Part shown: in pieces, positions 24,318 through 33,502 of the stretch
Layout of the letters: the number at the start of each line of letters is the position of its first letter
Position numbering within the stretch: position 1 is the stretch's first letter
Origin: a virus
IMG/VR virus record: IMGVR_UViG_3300049893_000970
Span: 1-56,589 of that record
Direction: 5' to 3' (one strand)
DNA: 56,589 nucleotides
Program-made: the position numbers and the translations under genes
Notes under the pieces: model-generated
Seen by the model: the letters and a program-made list of their open reading frames with translations, nothing else
Database searches by the model: none
What the model was told of the DNA's origin: nothing

Positions 24318-25466
24318 GTGACGCAGGAGCCGAGCGCCAGCTTCGAGGCGACTTACGACGCCGGAACATCCGGACTCGCAGGGACGCTGGCGGTCGCCAT
24401 CCACGACAACCTCGGCTCCGTCGTCAGCGGACCGACGACGGTGGATATCTCCGAGATCGTCGTCTCCGGACAGGCGACCGCCATCTACTCGGCGGTGCTC
24501 ACGGCTCCGGCCACCGAGGGCCAGTACCTCATCGTCTGGTCGAACGATGGGAGCTTCGACCCGAACACCGGGGCGTCCGAGGACCTCACGGTCTCGGCGT
24601 CGATCCTCGGCCTGTCACCACTGCCGCCGCTCACGAGCGATCCGTCCGCGCTCGGGCCTCCGTGCTCGGCGTGGACAAGCAGGGCTGCGGTCGCCGCCTG
24701 CTGCGAGGGCTTCTCCGACGACACGACCGAGGCTCAGGACGCGGCCATCCGTGCCGCCACCGAGATCCTGTACGCGGTCTCGAACGGCCTCTACTCGGGT
24801 GAGTGCGGGCCTGTCACCGTCCGCCCATGCAACCAGGGCTGCGGATGCTGGGGGCCATGGGCGCTCGGCATGGACTACTCCTGGGATCCGACACGGGGTC
24901 GTTGGGCGTGCGACACGCACGTCTGTGGCTGCGCACCGACCAGCGATGTCGTGCTGGCTGGCGTACCGATCCGCGAGATCACCGAGGTCCTCATCGACGG
25001 CGTGCCACTCGACCCGGACGAGTACGCGCTCATGGAGCCGAACAGGCTGGTGCGGATGCGCGACATCGCCGAGCCGCATCGCAGGCTGGTGTGGCCGGGC
25101 TGCCAGATCATGGATCTGCCCGAGACGGAGGAGGGCACGTTCGCCATCTCGTACACGTACGGGGCAGACCCGCCGCAGGCTGGTCGAACGGCGGCGGCCT
25201 ACCTCGCGTGCGAGATCTGGCGCGGTTGCGGCGGCGGCTCAGGTGAGTGCGCGCTGCCCGACGATGTGACGCGGGTCATCCGCCAGGGAATCACCATCGA
25301 GACGACGCCCATCGTCGCTGCTGCGCTGCGTTCGGGATCGACGGGCGTGCAGGCCATCGACTCCTTCGTCGGCGGCTTCGCTACCGAGAAGGTCGTCGGG
25401 CGGTCGAGCGTGTGGTCGCCTGACCTCGACTACCCGCGGAGGTATCGACCGGACTCGGGGACCTAG
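24318..25466 (+). CDS. Head-tail connector with Ig-like N-terminal domain
   Basis: The 382-aa protein starts at GTG 24318. Residues ~1-95 look like an Ig-type beta sandwich (SASFEATYDAGTSGLAG, LTAPATEGQYLIVW). The C-terminal part has the helix and beta character of head-tail adaptor proteins (AQDAAIRAATEILYAVSNGL, then LVRMRDIAEPHRRLVWPGC). It contains many Cys, including the CGCWGPW segment. In the operon it precedes the neck and tail-completion genes, which supports the connector assignment. The fusion of an Ig-like domain is unusual. Confidence 0.6.
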   Translation: MTQEPSASFEATYDAGTSGLAGTLAVAIHDNLGSVVSGPTTVDISEIVVSGQATAIYSAVLTAPATEGQYLIVWSNDGSFDPNTGASEDLTVSASILGLSPLPPLTSDPSALGPPCSAWTSRAAVAACCEGFSDDTTEAQDAAIRAATEILYAVSNGLYSGECGPVTVRPCNQGCGCWGPWALGMDYSWDPTRGRWACDTHVCGCAPTSDVVLAGVPIREITEVLIDGVPLDPDEYALMEPNRLVRMRDIAEPHRRLVWPGCQIMDLPETEEGTFAISYTYGADPPQAGRTAAAYLACEIWRGCGGGSGECALPDDVTRVIRQGITIETTPIVAAALRSGSTGVQAIDSFVGGFATEKVVGRSSVWSPDLDYPRRYRPDSGT

Positions 25467-25468
25467 CC

Positions 25469-26002
25469 GTGGCCGGACCCGGCGACCTCTTCGAGACCGC
25501 GAACGACCTGCTGCTGGCTGCTGCGGAGGCGCTCGACACCGTGCCCGACCTCCTGGGCACCGGCTTCCTGGGAGCGCCTACCAGGCAGTTCGTTGCACCC
25601 GGCAATCCCGTCCACGACTGCTGCGAGCAACTCGCGGTCTGGGTCAACCCGGTCGGTGCAGGCGCACGCTCGCCAGGCACGCTCGCGCCCGACTTCATGC
25701 TCGCGCGTCCGACCTTCCGGGTCGAGGCGACGCGCTGTATCCCGCAGGGCAAGATCGTCGCCAAGCAGTACGTCCCGCCGCTTGCATCTGCGCTGACGGC
25801 ATCCGCAGAGCAGCATCTCGCCGACGGATGGGCGCTCTGGAACCACATCTTCAACCTGGTCAACGCCGACCTGCTGTTCCAGAAGTGCCTCGACATGGTG
25901 CAGTGGAACATGACCGTCATCACGCCCTCGGGCGGCTGCGTCGGTTGGGCGCTGACCTTCGTCGTGGGCGTGGACGGCTACCGGGAGGTCCTCACGACGT
26001 GA
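25469..26002 (+). CDS. Probable head-tail joining/neck protein
   Basis: This 177-aa protein from GTG 25469 combines an N-terminal helix (FETANDLLLAAAEALDTVPDLL) with a beta-rich C-terminus ending in a hydrophobic strand (WALTFVVGVDGYREV). Position between connector and a gp10-like protein suggests a neck or tail-terminator role. No diagnostic motif. Confidence 0.5.
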   Translation: MAGPGDLFETANDLLLAAAEALDTVPDLLGTGFLGAPTRQFVAPGNPVHDCCEQLAVWVNPVGAGARSPGTLAPDFMLARPTFRVEATRCIPQGKIVAKQYVPPLASALTASAEQHLADGWALWNHIFNLVNADLLFQKCLDMVQWNMTVITPSGGCVGWALTFVVGVDGYREVLTT

Positions 26003-26331
26003 TCCGCTTGATCTTGAACGAGCACGCTATCCACGAACTCCTGACCGACCCGGAGGGCATGGTCGCCAACGACCTCAAGCGGCGTGCGATCAACGTGGAG
26101 AGCCAGGCGAAGCTGAACGCCTCCGGCAGGCCTGGTCCGAACGTGGACACCGGTCGTCTGCGATCCTCGATCACCTGGGAGTTGGCGCACCGCAGCGACG
26201 GGCAACTTGTAGCCCGGATCGGGAGCAACGTAGAGTACGCACGCTATGTCGAGGAAGGCGGCGACCCCCCGAGGAGCCGCGGTCCCGGCTACCCATACCT
26301 CGTACCGGCGTTGTCGGCGGGGCGGAACTGA
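25999..26331 (+). CDS. HK97 gp10-like tail-completion protein
   Basis: GTG 25999 overlaps the previous stop. The 110-aa product has the family pattern: N-terminal helix with VESQAKLNASGRPGPNVDTGRLRSSI and a C-terminal ARIGSNVEYARYVEEGG segment with GPGYPYLVPAL. HK97 gp10-like proteins join head and tail. It precedes the chaperone genes in the standard order. Confidence 0.78.
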   Translation: MIRLILNEHAIHELLTDPEGMVANDLKRRAINVESQAKLNASGRPGPNVDTGRLRSSITWELAHRSDGQLVARIGSNVEYARYVEEGGDPPRSRGPGYPYLVPALSAGRN

Positions 26332-26346
26332 GAGGAGCACGGCCGC

Positions 26347-26775
26347 ATGACCACTTCAAACGGCAGCATCGACTTCACGCACACGCTCGGCAGCTTCGTG
26401 CTGGAGGGCCACACGTTCCAGCGCCGCAAGGTGCCCGCCAAGCTCTGGGCGGAGACGCTCGCGCGCGTGGGGGCGCAGGAGACCGCCGAGATGAAGAAGA
26501 AGGAAGGCAGCGTGCTGTTCGGTGTGAGCGCGGACGGGCTGGCGGAACTGATCGCGCTCGCCGTGCGCGACGAGGACCGGCCGACGTTCCAGAAGCTGTA
26601 CGAGGACGGCCTCATCGAGTTCGGCGAACTGACCGCCCTCCGCGACTGGGTATGGGAGCAGATGACCGAGCGCCCTTTCACACGGGGTCAGTCCTCTTCC
26701 GATGGGCCTGGGAGCAGCACCGAAGCCTCATCGAAGGACGAGTCACCCTCTCCGGCGGAAGTGCGGACAGCCTAG
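26347..26775 (+). CDS. Tail assembly chaperone (upstream frame)
   Basis: The 142-aa protein is in the tail chaperone position immediately before the tape measure. It has a GSFVLEGHTFQRRKVPAK start and a helical C-terminal part. Ribosomes that do not slip end here with a Ser/Pro-rich tail; ribosomes that slip at 26673 continue into the next frame. Family chaperones coat the tape measure during tail assembly. Confidence 0.7.
   Translation: MTTSNGSIDFTHTLGSFVLEGHTFQRRKVPAKLWAETLARVGAQETAEMKKKEGSVLFGVSADGLAELIALAVRDEDRPTFQKLYEDGLIEFGELTALRDWVWEQMTERPFTRGQSSSDGPGSSTEASSKDESPSPAEVRTA
26673..26679 (+). promoter_or_regulatory. -1 ribosomal frameshift site
   Basis: The heptamer C CCT TTC is in the zero frame as X_XXY_YYZ, the classic slippery form. 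Slipping back one base gives CCC TTT, so translation continues as HTGSVLFRW in the -1 frame. It lies within the tail chaperone pair, where siphophages commonly use this mechanism. Confidence 0.75.
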
Positions 26776-27017
26776 AGGTCAAGGCCTACTGCGATGCCGC
26801 CTACGCCATCCTCATCGACGAGTTCCAGAGGCGAGGCGTCACCCTGGACGACGCGCTCATCAGCCTCCGTGAATGGACGACAGGTGTCGTCGCCGAGGAG
26901 GAGGAGGTCATGCACGAGTACTACCAGCACCGTCAGGTCGCCTATGACGAGGATCTGGTGGCGCGGCAGAACACGCAGGCCATGGGTGCCATCGACGCAG
27001 CACTCGGGATCGGATAG
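26679..27017 (+). CDS. Tail assembly chaperone extension (frameshifted frame)
   Basis: After the slip site the -1 frame continues to 27017 with clear protein character (RWAWEQHRSLIEGRVTLSG, then DAAYAILIDEFQRRGVTLDD). The fusion product would be 223 aa. The region has no good independent start near the junction. Its stop is separated from the tape measure start by no spare bases, supporting the usual chaperone-tape measure order. Confidence 0.65.
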   Translation, partial: HTGSVLFRWAWEQHRSLIEGRVTLSGGSADSLEVKAYCDAAYAILIDEFQRRGVTLDDALISLREWTTGVVAEEEEVMHEYYQHRQVAYDEDLVARQNTQAMGAIDAALGIG

Positions 27018-30000
27018 ATGGCAGAGCCGCTAGGCGTAGCGTTCGTCGAGATCGAGCCGGTCGCCGTCGGCTTCCGGGCGAAGTCGGAGGCGCTCCTGCG
27101 GTCGCAGCTTGCCGGTGCGTCGGCGTCCACTGCGGCGAGCGCGCGAGCCGCGGTCGGGCACCGGACGGAGGCGGCGGCGCTGGAGCAGAAGGCGGTCGCG
27201 GCGAACGGTGCGGCCGTCGCCGAGGAGCGAGCCGCAGCCGCCACGCTCGCGCATGGGAACGCATCGCTCGTCGCTGCGCGGCACGTCGGTGTCGAGGCCG
27301 CGTCGATGGCGGGCCTCGGACGGATTGCGACCGCATCGACGGGCGCGCTGGCCGCTGCCGCTGCGACGGGGTTCGTTCTCTTCCAGTCTGCGGAGGCAGC
27401 CGACCACTTCGCTCACTCCCTGCACGAGTTGGAGAACGCGACCGGCGCGACAGAGGTGGAGTTGCGTGCGGCTGCGGATGCAGCGAAGGACCTCGGGCAT
27501 GACATGGACTTGCCGCTGACGACCGCGAACGACGCGGCAGAAGCGATCAGCCTCCTCGCCAGGTCCGGCTTCGACCTTCAGGACTCCATGACCGCCGCCC
27601 GTGGGTCGCTGCTGCTCGCTGCCGCGTCGGGCCAGACCATCGAGAACTCGGTGAGGGAAGTAGACCGAGTGCTCGATGCCTTCAACCTCACCGCTGCCGA
27701 CTCCGAGCGGGTGGCAGATGCGGTCGCCACCGGACTCAAGTACACGCAGGGCAACGCGGAGGAGTTCGCCCAGGCGCTTGCCACCATCGCGCCCGCTGCC
27801 GACTCGCTCGGCCTCAGCCTGGAGGACACGAACACCCTCGTGCTCCAGCTTGCAGAGTCCGGCCTCTCGACCACGGCTGCGGCAGGGTCGCTGCGGCAGG
27901 CGTTCCTGAAGCTCGCCGCTGGCGGCAAGGGCGTGGATGACGGACTCGCCAGGATCGGCCTGAAGATGGCAGACCTCCGCGACGAGTTGGGGCGGCTGCG
28001 CCCGGATGCGTTCGTGATCCTCGCCGACGCCCTCAGGGGTGTTAGCCGCGAGCAGCAACTCCTGATCCTCACGCAGATCTTCTCCCGCCGAGCGGCGCTC
28101 GGGGTCATCCGGATCATCGAGCAGCAGCGCGTGGGCTACGAACTCATGGCCGAGAAGGCTCGACAGAGCGGGACGGCTCAGGAAGAGGCGGGCGTGAAGG
28201 CGGCGAACCTCTCGGGGCAGTTTCAGGAGTTGAAGGAGAACCTCCAGGACATCGCCCTCGTCATCGGCGAGCGCGTGCTGCCGCCGATCCTCGCGCTGAC
28301 GGAGGCGCTCAACAAAGGCATCGGGCCACTGGCTGACTGGATCGGAAAGATCCAGGACCTCACCGGGGGCAGCCTCTTCGATCAGATCGGCAGGGCGGTA
28401 GAGGGAGCCGAGAACACCGTCAACTTCTTCGACAAGATCTTCGGCGGCGAGGGCACGGTGTTCATCACTCCGCAGGTCGAGACGGTCGCCCTCCACAACC
28501 AGGTCACGAAGGCCCGCAAGGACATCCAGGACCTCACCAACGAGTTCGCCAAGTCGAAGGGCGTGTTCGGCCAGACCAGCCTCACCGCGACCAACGAGTT
28601 CGTGGTCGGACTCCAGAAGGTGCGGGACTCGATCCGCGACACCACGCCCGAGGGAAAGAAGGCCCGCGAGGAGATCCAGAAGCTCATCCGTGCCGTGCAG
28701 GAGGGCAAGGACCTGCCGCCGATCCAACTCGGTCTGATGGTGGACTTCGACGCGGGGCAGACCGGACTCACCGGGAAGCAGGCCGCGCAACAGACCCGAC
28801 AAGCCTGGGACGAGGTGTTCGAGGCCGCGTTCCCGGCGATCACCTTGCAGGGCGAGCGGATGGTCGATGCGCTGCTCGCCGGGGTGGACAACAAGAAGGG
28901 CGACGTACACGACGCTGGCGAGAACACCGTGCGGCAGTTCTCGCTCGGTGCCCAGGTCGCCATCGCGCAGGCCGCTGGAGACGAGGCAGCAGAACTCGCC
29001 GCCCTGCAACAGCAACTCGCCAACGCCATCGCGCATCAGCGGCGGATGGAGCGGCTGTTCAAGACGCACGATGTGAACGAGCAGGCCGTCATCAACGCAG
29101 CGAACCGAGTCGCGGCCATCCGTGGTCAGATCGCGTCGATCCGGGCGAGCCAACAGGCGGACGCGGCAGCGGCGGCATCGGACGCATCGGCGCGTGCGGC
29201 CGAGATTGCGGCGGCGGCGGACAAGCGTGACCAGGACTTCATCAAGAAGCAACAGCGACGGCTCCAGCAGCGTCAGACGGCCGTCTCGACAGCGTCGCAG
29301 ACCGAGCCGCTGGCCGACGACATCCGCGCTGACATCAAACTGCGGAACGCGCTGCGCGTGATGATCGCAGCGACGCGCGCGCGCATCCGGCAGGCCCGGG
29401 CGGCTGGCAGGGACACCGAGGCACTGGCCGACCAGCTTGCGAACCTCCGGATGTCACGGAACCAGGTCCGCCGCGAGATCGCACGCCTCCAGGCTGACGC
29501 GAAGGCGCAGGCTGCGGAGACGCGGGTCGAGAACGCGCAACTCGACCTCCAGATCGCCGAGGCCCGCTTCGGCGACGACCCGACCGCGGCACAGACGAAC
29601 CGACTGATCGCTCTGCACCAGCGGATCATCCGCGCACTCAAGAAGCAGCAGTCACTCGTCAAGCGCAGGTCGGTCGAGTGGAAGCGGCTCCAGTTGGAGA
29701 TCGAGCAGGAGCGGGCTGCGATCCGCGACGCCAGGAACGCGACGAGCGCGAGTGGCAGCGAGGGCGCATCCTTCAGCCAGCAGGCGTTCTCGTTCCTGAC
29801 CACGCAGCAGGGGTTCTTCGCCAACGTGTCGAGCAACGTGTTCCCTGGCGGGACGGCAGGCGGCGCGGTCGGTGGCAGCAGCACTACCGGCGGCGGCATC
29901 GGCCGTATCCCACAGTCCGCCCTCAAGGTCTCGTCGCCGTTCCGTCCGAAGACGGCGCTGGCCGAGGCGGAACTGGATCGCAAGACGGGCATGACACAGG

Positions 30001-30131
30001 CACAGGCTTCGGTCCTGATCCACCTCCAGCGGCAGACGCTGAAGGCGCTGCAAGACCTCCATCGCGGAGCCGGACACCCGGAGCTTCGCAAGGCGACGGC
30101 GCGTGGAGGCGCGTCGATGGACACCCAGTAG
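27018..30131 (+). CDS. Tape measure protein
   Basis: At 1037 aa it is the longest protein here and sits at the end of the chaperone genes. The N-terminal ~90 residues form an Ala-rich coiled coil. A hydrophobic region follows (IATASTGALAAAAATGFVLF), then a TP901-type core (ATEVELRAAADAAKDLGHDM through the SLLLAAASGQTIENSVREVD segment). The latter half is highly charged and helical. It sets tail length and may be part of the injection apparatus. Confidence 0.9.
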   Translation: MAEPLGVAFVEIEPVAVGFRAKSEALLRSQLAGASASTAASARAAVGHRTEAAALEQKAVAANGAAVAEERAAAATLAHGNASLVAARHVGVEAASMAGLGRIATASTGALAAAAATGFVLFQSAEAADHFAHSLHELENATGATEVELRAAADAAKDLGHDMDLPLTTANDAAEAISLLARSGFDLQDSMTAARGSLLLAAASGQTIENSVREVDRVLDAFNLTAADSERVADAVATGLKYTQGNAEEFAQALATIAPAADSLGLSLEDTNTLVLQLAESGLSTTAAAGSLRQAFLKLAAGGKGVDDGLARIGLKMADLRDELGRLRPDAFVILADALRGVSREQQLLILTQIFSRRAALGVIRIIEQQRVGYELMAEKARQSGTAQEEAGVKAANLSGQFQELKENLQDIALVIGERVLPPILALTEALNKGIGPLADWIGKIQDLTGGSLFDQIGRAVEGAENTVNFFDKIFGGEGTVFITPQVETVALHNQVTKARKDIQDLTNEFAKSKGVFGQTSLTATNEFVVGLQKVRDSIRDTTPEGKKAREEIQKLIRAVQEGKDLPPIQLGLMVDFDAGQTGLTGKQAAQQTRQAWDEVFEAAFPAITLQGERMVDALLAGVDNKKGDVHDAGENTVRQFSLGAQVAIAQAAGDEAAELAALQQQLANAIAHQRRMERLFKTHDVNEQAVINAANRVAAIRGQIASIRASQQADAAAAASDASARAAEIAAAADKRDQDFIKKQQRRLQQRQTAVSTASQTEPLADDIRADIKLRNALRVMIAATRARIRQARAAGRDTEALADQLANLRMSRNQVRREIARLQADAKAQAAETRVENAQLDLQIAEARFGDDPTAAQTNRLIALHQRIIRALKKQQSLVKRRSVEWKRLQLEIEQERAAIRDARNATSASGSEGASFSQQAFSFLTTQQGFFANVSSNVFPGGTAGGAVGGSSTTGGGIGRIPQSALKVSSPFRPKTALAEAELDRKTGMTQAQASVLIHLQRQTLKALQDLHRGAGHPELRKATARGGASMDTQ

Positions 30132-30605
30132 ATGCCGGACATCGCCGCCGCATACACGCTCGACGTGCCGACCGCGACCACCATCGTGTTCAACAACGGC
30201 GGTCGGCTGCGCGACGGCCAGGACTACTACTGGCTGACGAACCTGGAGGGGTTGGACGGCCCGCCGATCCGAGCGCCCATCGACGACCGCCCGCAGACTG
30301 ACGGCGGGCTGGTGCACGACTTCTACCTCGGGCCGCGCCACATCCTCGTCGAGGGCTTCTTCCTGATCCAGTCCACCGAGGTCTACTCGCAGATCGTCAC
30401 GATCCGGAACGACATGGAGGCGGCACTGCTCGCGGCGCACATGGACATCCTGCGAGCGGACGGCACCTGGTCATGGACGCCGCTCGGCGAGTCGGCGCGC
30501 TCGCTCACCGTGCGCGGCGACGTGCCGGTGAATTTCCGCCACATCGACAACTACCGGACGCTGGCCTTCTCTTTCGGCCTCGTCGCGGCAGACCCGACCT
30601 GGTGA
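30132..30605 (+). CDS. Distal tail-type protein
   Basis: The 157-aa protein directly follows the tape measure. Beta-rich character with GGLVHDFYLGPRHILVEGFF and QIVTIRNDMEAALLAAH fits a distal tail (Dit-like) protein, which forms the hub below the tube. The sequence signature is weak, so the call rests mostly on synteny. Confidence 0.6.
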   Translation: MPDIAAAYTLDVPTATTIVFNNGGRLRDGQDYYWLTNLEGLDGPPIRAPIDDRPQTDGGLVHDFYLGPRHILVEGFFLIQSTEVYSQIVTIRNDMEAALLAAHMDILRADGTWSWTPLGESARSLTVRGDVPVNFRHIDNYRTLAFSFGLVAADPTW

Positions 30606-30608
30606 GCG

Positions 30609-31844
30609 ATGGCGGCGAGCCTCGACCTCCGTTTCCGTGACGGCACGCTCATCAACGACATCGCCTCAGTCGCCAGTGACAAGAAGGTCACTCGGCGGCT
30701 GAACCGTCCGGCCAAGCTGGAGTTCGTCGTCCCGAGCGACCACGCGCTCATCAACACGGTCGAAGCGGACGGGCACCCGTCTCTCGCGGCGGGCTACCGA
30801 CAGATCAGCGTCGAGCTTGACGGACCCGGCCTCTACTTCCACGGCATCGTGTGGCTGCTGGAGGACGAGGGCGACGAGAACATCTCGCGCACGAAGGTCA
30901 CGTGCTACGACCCGATGGTCGTCTGGAACCATCGTCCCGCCCGCGACGGCGAGGCGAGCGGCGACGCGGGCGACTTCTCCGACCCGACCTTCATCCAGCG
31001 CAACCAGAGCGGGCCTCAGATCATGGAGGAGATCCTCACGCAGTCGGAGAACACGCCCGACCCGATCACGACGCCAGCCGACGCCGAGGGACCGCTGTTC
31101 ATCGACCTCGCCGCGAGCACGTTCGCTGTCGGCGGCGCAGACCTGTCAGGCGCTCCGATGAACTTCCCCATGAGCATCGGCGAGGTCGCCACGCTGCTGA
31201 CGAACACGGGCGAACTGGACATCTACATCGAGCCGATCATCCACGTCCCGGGCGGCGGCACGCTCTCGAACATGGCCGAGGTCCACTGCTACAACGGCGA
31301 CTTCGGGACCGACCTGACGGCGACCGTCAACTTCGACTACGCGACCGGCGACTTCAACGCCCGCCACTTCAAGCGGTCGGACTCGATGGAGCAGATCTGC
31401 ACGAAGCTCGTGTACTACCTCGGGCCGCGCCTCGACATCCAGCACTGGCGGTCGAGCGTGACTGGCTCGCTCCTGCTCCCGGCGAACCCGGCGCTTGAGG
31501 CTCTCGTCCACGCGGCGCGCTCGGAGCTAGGCGTGTTCATGGATCTGGAGTTCTACGACAACGCAGGCAACGAGGCGAGCGCCCGCCCGCTGTACGTCAC
31601 GCTCTGGCTGCTGGAGTCGCTCCTGCGGACGAAGCCGAGGGAGATGCTGTACGTCACGCCGGTCCGTGGGATCGCGCCGGGGTCGTTCAACATCGGCGAT
31701 GTGATCACGGTCAACATCGGGTCGAAGGCGCGGCGGGCGACGGCGGGCGAGCAGCGCATCTATGGCTTCACCGTCACCATCGACGACGACGGCGTCGAGG
31801 AGCTTGACGAGTTCATGTGTTCCCCCGACCAGGACTCGATCTGA
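30609..31844 (+). CDS. Tail protein, probable baseplate hub (Tal-like)
   Basis: The 411-aa protein has an N-terminal domain resembling the gp27/Tal beta-barrel start ([20 protein letters not shown]) and a middle with [17 protein letters not shown]. It is next after the Dit-like gene and before a fibre gene, as in many siphophages. Function is inferred from position and composition. Confidence 0.6.
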   Translation: MAASLDLRFRDGTLINDIASVASDKKVTRRLNRPAKLEFVVPSDHALINTVEADGHPSLAAGYRQISVELDGPGLYFHGIVWLLEDEGDENISRTKVTCYDPMVVWNHRPARDGEASGDAGDFSDPTFIQRNQSGPQIMEEILTQSENTPDPITTPADAEGPLFIDLAASTFAVGGADLSGAPMNFPMSIGEVATLLTNTGELDIYIEPIIHVPGGGTLSNMAEVHCYNGDFGTDLTATVNFDYATGDFNARHFKRSDSMEQICTKLVYYLGPRLDIQHWRSSVTGSLLLPANPALEALVHAARSELGVFMDLEFYDNAGNEASARPLYVTLWLLESLLRTKPREMLYVTPVRGIAPGSFNIGDVITVNIGSKARRATAGEQRIYGFTVTIDDDGVEELDEFMCSPDQDSI

Positions 31845-33502
31845 TGAGCCGCCCCATCTACGAGGACACCGACCAGACGCAGATCTCGAAGGCACGCTGG
31901 CGCGGCACCGACCTCCAGCGCCGCCCGCTCGCTGGCCGCTGGATCCAGCCGCAGGGCACGTTCGCCGACACACCGCCCGCTGATCGCCCTGCACCGCCCG
32001 ACCTCCAGAACGGATGGGAGCAGCCCGACGACGGCGATACCGATCAGGAGGACCTGGCGAAGCACGAGTTCCGCTGGCACGCGGACGGCTCGCTGGAGTT
32101 CAAGGGCTACCTGATCCCGGGCACCTGGGACGCGCTCGCGTACACGCTGCCGAGCGCCATCGACGTCGAGCCGGACTACGTCCCGACGAAGAACGTCTCG
32201 TTCCTCATCGACGTGTTCGACCCCGGCACCAACGAGTTCCAGGTCGGGCGGCTGCTGGTGTACGGCGTGAACCACGCGAACGCCGGACAGGTCTGGATCT
32301 TCCAGGAGGCGGCTGCGGGGTCAGTCGGCGCGACAGGAGCCGCTGGCGGACAGGGAGCTACCGGAGCCACTGGATCGCAGGGAGCTACCGGCACGCCCGC
32401 AGGGGCGACGGGGAACACTGGGGCGACCGGAGCGAATGGAGCGACAGGTGCGACCGGAGCGACCGGGGCTGGCGCGACAGGCGCGACGGGTCCGCAGGGT
32501 GCTACGGGAAGCCCTGGCGGCGCGACGGGCGCGACGGGTCCGGCGGGAAGCCCTGGCGGCGCGACAGGTGCGACGGGCGCGACGGGCGCGACGGGCGACG
32601 CGGGCGAGACGGGAGCCACCGGAGCCGACGGTGTTCCCGGTCCGTTCGGCGGCGGCGTGGCGATCAGCTACGCGTTCTCGACCACCACCACCGATAGCGA
32701 TCCCGGCAACGGCGTCCTGCGCCTCAACAACGCGACCCAGTCGAGCGCGACCGTCATCCGCGCCGATCTGCTCGATGCCATCGGGAACGACTGGACGGCG
32801 GTGCTTGACTCGTTCGACGACTCATCGAGCACGGTCAAGGGCCACATCCGCCTCGCCACCAACGACCTCCTCAACTGGATCGTGTTCACGGTCTCGGCGG
32901 TGGCAAGCCCGAGCGGCTACCGGAACATCACCGTCGCCGTCGTGGACTCGTCTGCGACCAACCCGTTCACCGATGGTGAGGACATCACCCTCCTCTTCAC
33001 GCGCACGGGCGACTCTGGCGTCGGCGCGACGGGCGCGACCGGGGCGCAGGGTGCGACCGGGGCGCAGGGCAGCACCGGGGCGACTGGCGCAGGCGCGACC
33101 GGGGCGACCGGAGCGACGGGAGCCGTCGGCAACCCGCAGGTGCAGTGCAAGGTCATCGCGGACGCTACGACCGTCACGACCGGAGACGGCAAGGGGTCGT
33201 TCCTGATCGACGACAGCCTGAACGGGAAGAACCTGGTGGACGCCGACGCAGCCGTGGTCACGGCTTCATCGAGCGGGACGCCGACGGTGCAGCTTCGGCG
33301 GGTACGGAGCGGCTCTCCGGTTGACATGCTCTCGACCGCAATCACTATCGACGCGAACGAGTTGGACTCGTACTCGGCCGCGACGCAGCCGGTTATCAAC
33401 GGCTCCAACGACGACGTGCAGACGGGTGATCGCATCTTCTTCGACGTGGACGTGGCGGGCACGGGCACGAAGGGGCTGGACGTGCAGATGGAGTTCCAGT
33501 AG
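31844..33502 (+). CDS. Collagen-like fibre protein 2
   Basis: The ATG at 31844 overlaps the preceding stop. The 552-aa protein has a globular head (residues ~1-160), a collagen-like Gly-X-Thr block, a globular module with the same character as in fibre 1 ([20 protein letters not shown]), a second short collagen block, and a C-terminal domain. Module order matches fibre 1, so the two are likely related or exchange parts. It is probably a tail fibre or side fibre. Confidence 0.82.
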   Translation: MSRPIYEDTDQTQISKARWRGTDLQRRPLAGRWIQPQGTFADTPPADRPAPPDLQNGWEQPDDGDTDQEDLAKHEFRWHADGSLEFKGYLIPGTWDALAYTLPSAIDVEPDYVPTKNVSFLIDVFDPGTNEFQVGRLLVYGVNHANAGQVWIFQEAAAGSVGATGAAGGQGATGATGSQGATGTPAGATGNTGATGANGATGATGATGAGATGATGPQGATGSPGGATGATGPAGSPGGATGATGATGATGDAGETGATGADGVPGPFGGGVAISYAFSTTTTDSDPGNGVLRLNNATQSSATVIRADLLDAIGNDWTAVLDSFDDSSSTVKGHIRLATNDLLNWIVFTVSAVASPSGYRNITVAVVDSSATNPFTDGEDITLLFTRTGDSGVGATGATGAQGATGAQGSTGATGAGATGATGATGAVGNPQVQCKVIADATTVTTGDGKGSFLIDDSLNGKNLVDADAAVVTASSSGTPTVQLRRVRSGSPVDMLSTAITIDANELDSYSAATQPVINGSNDDVQTGDRIFFDVDVAGTGTKGLDVQMEFQ

